The translations under genes and the position numbers were made by a program. From Pusillimonas sp. UBA3987 (lineage in GTDB: Bacteria; Pseudomonadota; Gammaproteobacteria; Burkholderiales; Burkholderiaceae_B): a stretch of DNA of 64,000 nt. The stretch is taken from the NCBI GenBank assembly GCA_002384935.1, contig DGCD01000018.1, forward strand, positions 124,001-188,000, given 5' to 3'. Every line of letters begins with the position of its first letter. Within the stretch, counting starts at the first letter, position 1. Below the pieces are notes generated by a model. That model did no database searches and was not told where the DNA came from. It saw only the letters and a program-made list of their open reading frames with translations. Shown here piece by piece: positions 16,777 to 27,373 of this stretch.

Positions 16777-18282
16777 ATGGGCAATTCCGGCACGCGGGTT
16801 AAGCAGCCAGAAACCTTTAACTATGGGGTGGTCAGGCAGTTTACTGTCATGACCATTGTGTGGGGGGTTGTGGGCATGGCGGTAGGCGTTCTGATTGCGG
16901 CGCAGTTGATCTGGCCCGATTTGAACTTCAATACACCGTGGCTTAGTTACGGGCGTTTGCGCCCGGTTCATACCAATACCGTGATTTTTGCCTTCGGCGG
17001 TACGGCTTTGTTTGCAACCTCTTACTACGTGGTGCAGCGAACCTGTCAGGTGCGTTTGTTCTCCGATAAACTGGCGGCCTTTACGTTCTGGGGTTGGCAA
17101 GTTTGTTTGCTGGCCGGTTTTTTAACCTTGCCCCTGGGTTATACCAGCACCAAAGAGTATGCCGAATACGAATGGCCGATTGATATCCTGATCACCCTGG
17201 TTTGGGTGGCTTACGCTGTCGTATTTTTCGGCACCATCTTTAAACGCCGTGTAAAGCACATTTACGTAGCCAACTGGTTTTTTGGCTCGTATATCCTGAC
17301 CATCGCCATCCTGCATATCTTCAACAACATTGAAATTCCGGTTTCCATGTGGAAATCGTATTCCGTCTATTCGGGTGTGCAAGATGCCATGGTGCAGTGG
17401 TGGTACGGACATAATGCGGTTGGTTTTTTCCTGACTACCAGCTTCCTGGGCATGATGTATTACTTCGTGCCCAAACAGGCAAACCGGCCAATCTATTCTT
17501 ATCGCTTGTCTATTGTGCATTTCTGGGCGCTGGCCTTTACCTATATGTGGGCCGGCCCGCACCATTTGCATTACACCTCCTTGCCCGACTGGACCCAGGC
17601 ACTGGGCATGATCTTTTCCTTGATTTTGCTGGCACCGTCTTGGGGCGGCATGATTAACGGCATCATGACCGTATCAGGTGCATGGCACCGCTTGCGCACC
17701 GATACCATTTTGAAGTTCCTGGTCACAGGCTTGTCTTTCTACGGTATGGCCACATTCGAGGGCTCAATGCTGTCGATCCGTACCGTGAATGCCTTGTCGC
17801 ATTACACCGACTGGACAGTGGGGCACGTGCACGTGGGCGCGCTCGGTTGGGTTGCGATGACTATTTTTGGTTCCTTCTACTACATGATTCCGCGTTTGTA
17901 TGGCCGCTCGGAAATGGCCAGCCCCAAACAGGTTGAGCTGCACTTTTGGCTGGCCACGATTGGGGTGGTGCTGTATATCGCCTCAATGTGGGTTGCCGGT
18001 GTCATGCAGGGGTTAATGTGGCGCGCCACGGCTGAAGACGGCACGCTGGTTTACAGTTTTGTTGAAGCACTGCAGGCAACGTACCCGTTGTACGCCATTC
18101 GTTTGCTGGGTGGGTTCTTTTTTCTGGCCGGCATGCTCGTTATGGCCTGGAACACCTGGAAGACGTTACAGGGGCAGGACAAGCCCAACCCGGTGGTTTA
18201 TCTGTATAACCCCGACAGCACCCAGCCGGAGCTCGTGGGGCCGCCTTCCGATAAACCTGTCACAGGCCCGGTGTCGGCTTAA
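16777..18282 (+). CDS. ccoN: cbb3-type cytochrome c oxidase subunit I
   Basis: CcoN is the catalytic subunit, with the low-spin haem b and the haem b3-CuB centre, reducing O2 at high affinity. The 501-residue multi-span protein has RPVHTNTVIFAFGGTALFA near the N-terminus, WWYGHNAVGFFLTTSFLGMMY and HFWALAFTYMWAGPHHLHYT with the conserved His ligands, and HYTDWTVGHVHVGALGWV. A GGGG ribosome binding site lies 8 bases before the ATG. The operon continues into ccoO after 11 bp. Confidence 0.97.
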   Translation: MGNSGTRVKQPETFNYGVVRQFTVMTIVWGVVGMAVGVLIAAQLIWPDLNFNTPWLSYGRLRPVHTNTVIFAFGGTALFATSYYVVQRTCQVRLFSDKLAAFTFWGWQVCLLAGFLTLPLGYTSTKEYAEYEWPIDILITLVWVAYAVVFFGTIFKRRVKHIYVANWFFGSYILTIAILHIFNNIEIPVSMWKSYSVYSGVQDAMVQWWYGHNAVGFFLTTSFLGMMYYFVPKQANRPIYSYRLSIVHFWALAFTYMWAGPHHLHYTSLPDWTQALGMIFSLILLAPSWGGMINGIMTVSGAWHRLRTDTILKFLVTGLSFYGMATFEGSMLSIRTVNALSHYTDWTVGHVHVGALGWVAMTIFGSFYYMIPRLYGRSEMASPKQVELHFWLATIGVVLYIASMWVAGVMQGLMWRATAEDGTLVYSFVEALQATYPLYAIRLLGGFFFLAGMLVMAWNTWKTLQGQDKPNPVVYLYNPDSTQPELVGPPSDKPVTGPVSA

Positions 18283-18293
18283 GGAGTAGATGA

Positions 18294-18953
18294 ATGGCCA
18301 ATCAAAAGAAAAAGTTTTTCAGTCACGAAACACTGGAAACCAATATCGGCTTGCTCATTATTGCCAGTATTCTGGTGGTGAGCTTCGCCGGCCTGGTGCA
18401 AATTGTGCCGCTTTACTTTCAGCATTCCACAACGGAACCGACGGAAGGGGTTGAGCCCTACGAAGCGCTTCAACTGGTTGGGCGCGATATTTATATTCGT
18501 GAAGGGTGTGTGGGTTGTCACTCGCAACAGATACGTATGCTGCAATCGGAAGTGCAGCGATACGGCCCTTATTCGTTAGCCGGTGAGTTTGTGTACGATC
18601 ATCCCTTTTTGTGGGGCTCGAAACGCACCGGACCCGACCTGGCTCGTGTCGGCGGTCGTTATTCCGATGAGTGGCACCGTATTCACTTGCGTAACCCGCG
18701 TGACCTGGTGCCTGAGTCCAATATGCCTGCGTATCCCTGGCTCCGGCATAACACCGTCGGCAATGCCGATGTGCAGGCGCGCATGCGGGCGTTAAGGGCA
18801 ATTGGGGTGCCTTATACCGACGAGCAAATTGCACAAGCCCCGGAGCAATTACAAGGTCGAACCGAGGAAGATGCCCTGGTGATGTATTTGCAAAGTCTGG
18901 GTGTGGCCGGGCGTGAGGCCGCGGCGCGCGCTGTTGCGGAAGGGAGCCGATAG
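18294..18953 (+). CDS. ccoO: cbb3-type cytochrome c oxidase subunit II (monohaem cytochrome c)
   Basis: The 219-residue protein has one N-terminal membrane anchor (about 19-40) and a single c-haem site CVGCH in REGCVGCHSQQIRML. The axial Met region is probably ESNMPAYPWL. It passes electrons from CcoP toward CcoN on the periplasmic side. AAGGAG is the ribosome binding site. It is co-transcribed with ccoN and ccoQ. Confidence 0.97.
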   Translation: MANQKKKFFSHETLETNIGLLIIASILVVSFAGLVQIVPLYFQHSTTEPTEGVEPYEALQLVGRDIYIREGCVGCHSQQIRMLQSEVQRYGPYSLAGEFVYDHPFLWGSKRTGPDLARVGGRYSDEWHRIHLRNPRDLVPESNMPAYPWLRHNTVGNADVQARMRALRAIGVPYTDEQIAQAPEQLQGRTEEDALVMYLQSLGVAGREAAARAVAEGSR

Positions 18954-18955
18954 TC

Positions 18956-19156
18956 ATGGGTATTGTTAACGGTATTGTCACGCTAGTCGCGTTAGTCACC
19001 TTTCTTGCCATTGTGGTGTGGGCTTTCTCAAAAGGCCGCAAGAAAGCGAACAAAGACGCTTCCATGCTTCCGTTTATGCAGCCGGATGAAGACAACCTGA
19101 GCAACGACAAGAAAAAGACACCTGGCACGCAAGAAAAAGGGGATTCTCATGACTGA
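18956..19156 (+). CDS. ccoQ: cbb3-type oxidase small subunit CcoQ
   Basis: This 66-residue single-helix protein (helix about residues 3-23) has a basic then acidic soluble tail and sits between ccoO and ccoP. CcoQ-type subunits stabilise the CcoP interaction in the complex. It starts 2 bp after ccoO and overlaps ccoP by 8 bp, so translational coupling is likely. Confidence 0.88.
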   Translation: MGIVNGIVTLVALVTFLAIVVWAFSKGRKKANKDASMLPFMQPDEDNLSNDKKKTPGTQEKGDSHD

Positions 19157-20057
19157 TTTCGTGAGCAGTTTTTGGGCTTATTTCATTGCCATTATGACGG
19201 CGGCGGGAATTATTTTCTGTGTCTGGTTGCTGTTTACCCAGCGTCGCTGGCTGGGCAAGGAAGTGAAAGAAACCAAGAACACCGGGCACGTGTGGGATGG
19301 CAATCTCATGGAGTTGAACAATCCCGTGCCGCGCTGGTGGACCGTGTTTTATCTGGCCTTATGTGTTTTTAGCGTGGGTTATTTGGTTCTGTATCCCGGC
19401 CTGGGCATTTTTAACGGGATTTTGAATTACTCAACGGCTCAGGAGGTTAAGCAGTCGCAGGAAGCGTTGTCTGAACGTATTCGTCCGTTCTACGCGCGTT
19501 ACGAGGCCATGCCTATTGAGCAGGTTGCGGCCGACCCGCAGGCCCGGCAGATTGGCGAGCGTCTATTCTTGAATAACTGTGCGCAATGTCATGGGTCGGA
19601 TGCGCGCGGGTCGGTCAGTTTTCCGAACCTAACCGATAAAGATTGGCTTTATGGTGGTTCCCCCGACCAAATTATGACTTCCATTACCAAAGGGCGTCAC
19701 GGTGTGATGCCGCCCATGAACGCACAAGTCAGTGCGAATCAGGCTGCGGATATTGCGCAATATGTTCGTTCACTTTCCGGCCTGGCCAGCGATCCGTTGC
19801 AGGTCGTAAGAGGAAAGAAAGGTTTTGAGAATAATTGCGTGGCCTGCCACGGTGTTGACGGCAAGGGTAACCAGGCGCTGGGTGCGCCAAATCTTACCGA
19901 CGACGTCTGGCTTTATGGTAGTTCGGCGGATGTCATTGTGAACACTATTCTGAATGGTCGCGATAACCAGATGCCGGCTCAAGAGGGAGTGCTGACTCCT
20001 GAACAGATTCGTATGTTGGCGGCCTGGGTATGGGGGCGATCAAATTCACCGCGTTAA
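19149..20057 (+). CDS. ccoP: cbb3-type cytochrome c oxidase subunit III (dihaem cytochrome c)
   Basis: The 302-residue protein has a membrane-anchored N-terminus with two hydrophobic segments (about 8-26 and 58-80), then two cytochrome c domains with haem motifs NNCAQCHGSDARG and NNCVACHGVDGKG. Met-containing ligand regions follow each (GVMPPMNAQV and DNQMPAQEGV). It is the electron entry subunit. Length and order are as in other CcoP proteins. A 39-bp gap precedes ccoG. Confidence 0.97.
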   Translation: MTDFVSSFWAYFIAIMTAAGIIFCVWLLFTQRRWLGKEVKETKNTGHVWDGNLMELNNPVPRWWTVFYLALCVFSVGYLVLYPGLGIFNGILNYSTAQEVKQSQEALSERIRPFYARYEAMPIEQVAADPQARQIGERLFLNNCAQCHGSDARGSVSFPNLTDKDWLYGGSPDQIMTSITKGRHGVMPPMNAQVSANQAADIAQYVRSLSGLASDPLQVVRGKKGFENNCVACHGVDGKGNQALGAPNLTDDVWLYGSSADVIVNTILNGRDNQMPAQEGVLTPEQIRMLAAWVWGRSNSPR

Positions 20058-20096
20058 CCAGGCCGTATATCGTCGCGTTTTCAAGCAGGAGCGCTC

Positions 20097-21614
20097 ATGG
20101 ATAAGAAACCTATTGCTCAGTCGGAGGACCTGACCCAGACGGGTCAGGGTGCCGCGCCCGCGTGGCAGCCTCCCAGGGTGGCGCCCGCGCCGCGTCGGGG
20201 TGGGGTTTCACCACAGGTCGAGAAAGCGCTTACCGATGTTCGCAACAAGGTTTATCCTCGAGCGATAACCGGGCTTTATGCACGCTGGCGCGTCATTATG
20301 GTGTTGTTCACACAGGCCATTTTTTATGGTCTGCCCTGGCTGACCTGGGACGACCGTCAGGCGGTGCTGTTCGATTTGGGTGCTCGTAAGTTTTATATCT
20401 TCGGCATGGTGTTGTGGCCGCAAGACGTCGTGTACCTGGCCGTCTTGCTTGTTTTGTCGGCATTTGCCCTATTTTTGTTTACTGCGATTGCCGGACGATT
20501 GTTTTGTGGCTATGCGTGTCCGCAAACGGTCTATACCGAAATTTTCATGTGGGTTGAGCGAAAAATTGAAGGTGATCGTCTGGCGCGGATTCGGCTCGAC
20601 GGTCAACCCTGGTCGTGGCGCAAACTTCGGTTGAAAGCGGCCAAACATGTCGTTTGGGTGGTTATAGCCTTTTGGACAGGCTTTACTTTTATTGGTTATT
20701 TCGCGCCTATTCGTGCATTAGGCGCCGATTTAATCGCCTTTTCGCTTGGCCCATGGCAGTGGTTCTGGATGTTGTTTTATGCTTTTGCCACATGGGGTAA
20801 CGCAGGATTCATGCGCGAGGCGGTTTGCAAATACATGTGCCCGTATGCACGCTTTCAAAGCGTGATGGTCGATGACGACACTTTTGTCGTGACGTATGAC
20901 TACAAACGGGGTGAGCCCAGAGGAGGGCGCTCACGGCAAATTGATCATAAAGAAGCAGGCATGGGTGATTGCGTTGACTGCACTTTGTGTGTTCAGGTTT
21001 GCCCAACGGGCATTGATATTCGCGATGGTTTGCAGTACATGTGCATCGGTTGCGGCGCCTGTGTCGACGCTTGTGATCAGGTGATGGACAAGATGGGTTA
21101 TCCGAAAGGCCTGATTCGCTATACCTCGGGTGCCGCCATAACAGAAGACCTTACCCAGTCGCAAGCACGCAAGCGGGTTTTGCGGCCGCGTGTGCTGTTT
21201 TATATGGGGCTGATGGCGGTTATTGCAGCAGGGTTTGCTTTCTCGTTGTTCACCCGTGAAACGCTGAAAATGGATATTATTCGCGACCGCGGCAGCCTGG
21301 GTCGCGAGATTCCAGGCAATTTAATCGAGAATGTTTATCGCTTGCAGATAATGAACACGGACGATACGGCGCTTACCGTTACATTGCGTGCCGATGGCTT
21401 GCCGGGGCTTGAAATGCTGGCTGCCACAGGTGAACCCACCGGCACAATTGAAGTAGCTGGTGGCAGCCACCGTTTGGTACCTGTGCTGGTGCGTTTGCCT
21501 GCAGGTCAGGCCGGCCCCGGCGTGCACAGTATTTCGTTCGTCGCCCGTGCTGAGTCGGCCTCTGGATCAAGCGCGCAGCTTGTCGAGCAAACCAGTTTTT
21601 ATGTCCCGCAATGA
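20097..21614 (+). CDS. ccoG: cbb3 oxidase accessory ferredoxin-like protein CcoG (FixG/RdxA)
   Basis: CcoG is a membrane iron-sulfur protein linked to copper reduction for CuB assembly. The 505-residue protein has a NosR/NapH-like N-terminal membrane region with CGYACPQTVYTEIF and CKYMCPYARFQSVM, then two 4Fe-4S clusters in DCVDCTLCVQVCPTGIDIR and MCIGCGACVDACDQVM, and an Ig-like C-terminal domain (after about residue 370). GGAGCG lies before the ATG. The ccoH start overlaps its stop by 4 bases. Confidence 0.95.
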   Translation: MDKKPIAQSEDLTQTGQGAAPAWQPPRVAPAPRRGGVSPQVEKALTDVRNKVYPRAITGLYARWRVIMVLFTQAIFYGLPWLTWDDRQAVLFDLGARKFYIFGMVLWPQDVVYLAVLLVLSAFALFLFTAIAGRLFCGYACPQTVYTEIFMWVERKIEGDRLARIRLDGQPWSWRKLRLKAAKHVVWVVIAFWTGFTFIGYFAPIRALGADLIAFSLGPWQWFWMLFYAFATWGNAGFMREAVCKYMCPYARFQSVMVDDDTFVVTYDYKRGEPRGGRSRQIDHKEAGMGDCVDCTLCVQVCPTGIDIRDGLQYMCIGCGACVDACDQVMDKMGYPKGLIRYTSGAAITEDLTQSQARKRVLRPRVLFYMGLMAVIAAGFAFSLFTRETLKMDIIRDRGSLGREIPGNLIENVYRLQIMNTDDTALTVTLRADGLPGLEMLAATGEPTGTIEVAGGSHRLVPVLVRLPAGQAGPGVHSISFVARAESASGSSAQLVEQTSFYVPQ

Positions 21615-21880
21615 AACAAGATTCCAACCATACTGACACGCGCCCCTGGTGGAAAGAGCCCTGGCCCTGGATTTTGATGGCCGGCCCGTTTATTACCTTG
21701 GTGGGGTGCGCGGTAACGATTGTGCTGGCAGTGCATTATTACAGTGATCAAGCAATTCACGATGGTGGGCAGCGTAAAGGTTTGGTCGTGCAAAAAATAC
21801 AAGATGCGCCGTTGCCGGAGATGGACGCTAAAAACACGTCTGCCGAGACGGCAGCCCATAACAGGAGACAATCACCATGA
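21611..21880 (+). CDS. ccoH: Short CcoH/FixH-family protein
   Basis: The 89-residue protein has the FixH start pattern WWKEPWPWILMAGPFITLVGCAV with one membrane helix (about 19-41) and then HYYSDQAIHDGG, as at the beginning of the periplasmic FixH domain. FixH proteins are usually nearly twice as long, so most of the periplasmic beta domain is missing. There is no frameshift in view: ATGA overlaps at both ends (ccoG before, small gene after) show an intact coding design. It probably acts in cbb3 assembly. Confidence 0.8.
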   Translation: MKQDSNHTDTRPWWKEPWPWILMAGPFITLVGCAVTIVLAVHYYSDQAIHDGGQRKGLVVQKIQDAPLPEMDAKNTSAETAAHNRRQSP

Positions 21881-22119
21881 GCCGCTATTCTCTAATGTGG
21901 ATACTGTGGCCCTCGTTTTTATTTGCGGGGGCGGGCAGTGCCACGGTATTTGCATTAATTGATCCGCTGGATATTGCCGTGTTCGGCTCGATGCATTTTA
22001 GCCGCGAAGTTGTGTACACAGCAGGCTTCTTTCTATTCTGGATTATGACTGCGCTGTCGAGTGCGCTGACGCTGTATATGGCCCCGGCGGAAGGGGTTGA
22101 TCAGTTGCCTGATCGTTGA
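21877..22119 (+). CDS. Small two-helix membrane protein at the end of the cco operon
   Basis: I do not recognise this 80-residue protein by name. It has two hydrophobic helices (about 5-27 and 45-66) and a short tail, MAPAEGVDQLPDR. Its ATG overlaps the ccoH stop by 4 bases, and the whole cluster is co-directional, so a role with the cbb3 oxidase or its assembly is likely by context. There is no cofactor motif. It is convergent with fnr. Confidence 0.75.
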   Translation: MSRYSLMWILWPSFLFAGAGSATVFALIDPLDIAVFGSMHFSREVVYTAGFFLFWIMTALSSALTLYMAPAEGVDQLPDR

Positions 22120-22132
22120 GTGACAAGGTGGG

Positions 22133-22861
22133 TTACCCGCAGTCGGTGCCGGCTAAATCGCGCAGCGCGGGCAGATCGAGCAATTTGACTTCGCGTTGGT
22201 GAATGCGGATGAGGTTTTCACGTGCGAAACGGGAGAACAGGCGGCTGACCGTTTCCAGTGTCAGGCCTAAATAATTGCCGATTTCTTCCCGGCTCATGCG
22301 CAAAATGAATTCAGACGAGGAATAGCCGAGGATGGATAGCCGTTGCGACATGTTTACCAGAAAAGCCGCCAGGCGTTGTTCCGAGCGCAAAACGCCCAGT
22401 GATACGACCAACTGGTGTGAGCGCTTCATTTCCGTGCTGGTCAGACGGCGCAACTGTTGCTGCAGTGACGGAATGTGCGCCGCGATGCGGTCGATTTCCT
22501 CGACACGTGCCACACACACCTCGCTGTCTTCCAGCGCAACCGCGTGCGATAGCTGGTGTCCTTCCAGAAAGCCGTCGAGTCCGGCAATTTCTCCGGGAAA
22601 GAGAAACCCCGTAACCTGCACACGGCCTGCGGCGTCTTCCAACTGCGTTTTAAGTGATCCGACCCGAATACCGAAAATGGCCACGGCACAATCGCCTGCC
22701 TTGAACAGGCTTTCACCCTTTGGAATACGCAAACGTTCCTGGACGACGTCCTCGAAGCGGCTGATATCGATGGCCGACATGCCCATAGGCAGGCACAGGT
22801 TGTTCAGCATACAGGTTGAACAACGGCTTGAGTCTTGCGTCAGAGGGATTCGTTTCTGCAT
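22133..22861 (-). CDS. fnr: FNR-type oxygen-sensing transcriptional regulator
   Basis: This Crp/Fnr family protein has 242 residues from the chosen ATG at 22861. Near its N-terminus C-X2-C-X5-C (SSRCSTCMLNNLCLP) plus the later Cys in DSEVCVARVEEID give the four ligands of the O2-labile 4Fe-4S cluster. A cyclic-nucleotide-type beta roll follows, and the C-terminal recognition helix EEIGNYLGLTLETVSRLFSRF contains the E-SR contacts for TTGAT half-sites. An upstream in-frame ATG at 22945 adds 28 residues unlike the family. It most likely controls the adjacent cco locus through the box at 15490. Confidence 0.93.
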   Translation of the reverse strand: MQKRIPLTQDSSRCSTCMLNNLCLPMGMSAIDISRFEDVVQERLRIPKGESLFKAGDCAVAIFGIRVGSLKTQLEDAAGRVQVTGFLFPGEIAGLDGFLEGHQLSHAVALEDSEVCVARVEEIDRIAAHIPSLQQQLRRLTSTEMKRSHQLVVSLGVLRSEQRLAAFLVNMSQRLSILGYSSSEFILRMSREEIGNYLGLTLETVSRLFSRFARENLIRIHQREVKLLDLPALRDLAGTDCG

Positions 22862-23018
22862 AGACGTCGTGGTGCCTGGGGGAGTCGCGTATTGAGGGAA
22901 GTTTATATGCCTGTGCAATAAGCTTATGATACGACTTGGACGCAATTGTACATGTTTATGTAACGATTGACATCATATGCAAATGATTTTCGTATCCGAT
23001 ATGCATAGTACAAACAGC

Positions 23019-23927
23019 TTAATGCTTATCCCAATAACTGGGCCGGGCGTAGGTGTTTTTCAGCATTTCAACAAAAACCCGCAGTCGTTGCGGTTGATGC
23101 CTGCGTTCGGTAAGGATGGCAAAAATACCGTTTGGGGGGGCGGCATAATCATCGAGCACGCTCACAAGTCGCCCCGCTTCGAGTTCTTGCCGAACCTCCC
23201 ACAACGACCGCCACGCCAATCCACAACCGGCCAGTGCCCATTCAAGCAAAACGGAGCCGTCGGTACTGGTAAGAGTGCCTTTTACCCGGTGTGCTCTTAC
23301 CTTGCCGTTGTGTTGAAGCAGCCAGCCTTTCGACTGGTTCCCCTGGCTGCCGAACGACAGGCAGTTGTGCTGAATCAGGTCGTCGGGCGTGTCGGGGCGG
23401 CCGAATCGGTCGAGGTAGTCGGGCGAAGCGACAATGACACGGCGGTTATCCGCCAGGCGCATTCCAATGAACTGGGAGTCGTCCAGGTCGCCGATCCGGA
23501 TGGCGCAATCGTAGCGTTCCTCAATCAAGTCGACCAAGCGGTCGGTCAGGTCGAGCGTAATGTGAATTTCGGGGTAGCGGAGCAAAAAGGCGGGTACCAG
23601 TGGGGCGATATGACGGCGCCCGAAGCCGGCAGGCGCACTAATGCGCAGTTCGCCGCTGGGGCGGGCACTGCCTTGCGCGACCTGGCTTTCCGCATCGCTC
23701 AGTTCTTTCAAAATGGATTGGGCTTTTTCCAGAAAGGCAGTACCTTCGTTTGTCAGGGACAAACGCCGGGTCGAGCGTATCAGCAATTTCACGCCCAGCC
23801 GCTTTTCCAGCGCATCCATGCGGCGTCCCATCATGGTGGGCGCAACGCCTTCGGCCCTGGCTGCAGCCGAGAGACTGCCCAGAGTGGCAACAGAAACAAA
23901 ACTTTCCAATTGTTTGAATTTATCCAT
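23019..23927 (-). CDS. LysR-family transcriptional regulator
   Basis: The 302-residue protein has an N-terminal winged helix (FKQLESFVSVATLGSLSAAARAEGVAP...MDALEKRLGVKLLIRSTRRLSLTNEG) and a periplasmic-binding-like effector domain. PSGELRISAPAGFGRRHIAP places it with the CrgA/PecT-like LysR proteins. It is divergent from clpB with an 83-bp spacer, and no obvious metabolic target gene is adjacent. The effector is unknown. Confidence 0.9.
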   Translation of the reverse strand: MDKFKQLESFVSVATLGSLSAAARAEGVAPTMMGRRMDALEKRLGVKLLIRSTRRLSLTNEGTAFLEKAQSILKELSDAESQVAQGSARPSGELRISAPAGFGRRHIAPLVPAFLLRYPEIHITLDLTDRLVDLIEERYDCAIRIGDLDDSQFIGMRLADNRRVIVASPDYLDRFGRPDTPDDLIQHNCLSFGSQGNQSKGWLLQHNGKVRAHRVKGTLTSTDGSVLLEWALAGCGLAWRSLWEVRQELEAGRLVSVLDDYAAPPNGIFAILTERRHQPQRLRVFVEMLKNTYARPSYWDKH

Positions 23928-23936
23928 TTTTCACAT

Positions 23937-23965
23937 CTTGAAATGCAGCGTTGCGGCCTTATTTA
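23937..23965 (+). promoter_or_regulatory. Sigma32 (heat-shock) promoter of clpB
   Basis: CTTGAAA (23937-23943) matches the RpoH -35 exactly. After 13 bases comes CCTTATT (23957-23963), a fair match to the CCCATnT -10. It lies about 45 bp before the clpB start, and a heat-shock promoter is expected for clpB. Confidence 0.6.
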
Positions 23966-24010
23966 ATCATCATTCGAGCAGATGCTCAGCCTTATTTTTG
24001 AAAGAAGACT

Positions 24011-26608
<2,598 letters not shown>

Positions 26609-26612
26609 CAGC

Positions 26613-26641
26613 AAAAAGCCCGCTTTTAAGCGGGCTTTTTG
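26613..26641 (+). terminator. Intrinsic terminator of clpB
   Basis: AAAAAGCCCGC (26613-26623) pairs with GCGGGCTTTTT (26630-26640) four bases after the clpB stop. Confidence 0.92.
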
Positions 26642-26703
26642 CATTGGTGTGCACGTAACGCATTGACGGGCTGTTGATGGGTTGATTGCGGGCCCGTATT
26701 CGT

Positions 26704-27363
26704 TTACAGCGTTTCTTCGCGTCCGTAGAACTTCACACCGATTTCAATGGCCTCGCGGCCCTGGGCGCGGCGATGGCGGTTGGTGTCGCGCAGGGAGTAA
26801 ATGCAGCCGCAGTACTCCTGCTGGTAGAAATTTTCCCGCTTGCTGATTTCGATCATGCGGGCCGATCCGCCGCCTTTACGCCAGTTGTATTTCCAATAGG
26901 CCAGATCGGGATAACGGGCAGCCGCCCGCTCGCCGCAACCATTAATCTGGTTCATGTCTTTCCAGCGCGAAATGCCCAATGAACTGGTGATGGTATCAAA
27001 ACCGTTTTCGTGGGCATAAAGCGCCGTACGTTCGAAACGCATGTCGAAACAGACGGTGCAACGCTCGCCCCGTTCCGGTTCGTTCTCCAGCCCTTTAACG
27101 CGCTCAAACCAGTTATCCCGGTCGTAGTCGGCATCGATGAATTCGATATTGTGCTCTTGGGCAAAGCGAATGTTCTCGTTCTTGCGGATTTCATATTCAC
27201 GGTCGGGGTGAATATTGGGGTTGTAGAAAAAGATGCTGTACTCGATACCCGAGGCGGCCATGGCTTCCATGACTTCGCCTGAACAAGGGGCGCAGCATGA
27301 ATGCAACAGCACTTTCTTGCGGTTGTCGGGGAGTTGAAGCTGGGGACGTTTGTAATCACTCAT
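26704..27363 (-). CDS. queH: Epoxyqueuosine reductase QueH
   Basis: QueH makes the last step of queuosine synthesis, reducing epoxyqueuosine in tRNA, and is an alternative to QueG. The 219-residue protein has the family cysteines: LLHSCCAPCSG (CCxxC, about 27-31), ERCTVCFDMRFER and QEYCGCIYSL, which bind a 4Fe-4S cluster and iron. I chose the ATG at 27363; an in-frame ATG at 27447 extends over the glnE end. It lies 10 bp after glnE on the same strand. The queuosine gene queF is also in the window, 12 kb away. Confidence 0.95.
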   Translation of the reverse strand: MSDYKRPQLQLPDNRKKVLLHSCCAPCSGEVMEAMAASGIEYSIFFYNPNIHPDREYEIRKNENIRFAQEHNIEFIDADYDRDNWFERVKGLENEPERGERCTVCFDMRFERTALYAHENGFDTITSSLGISRWKDMNQINGCGERAAARYPDLAYWKYNWRKGGGSARMIEISKRENFYQQEYCGCIYSLRDTNRHRRAQGREAIEIGVKFYGREETL

Positions 27364-27373
27364 GGTGTCTATT

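Noticed and set aside
22977..23966. Long plus-strand frame of 329 codons
   Set aside because: It is the antisense shadow of the LysR gene at 23019-23927, which has clear family motifs.
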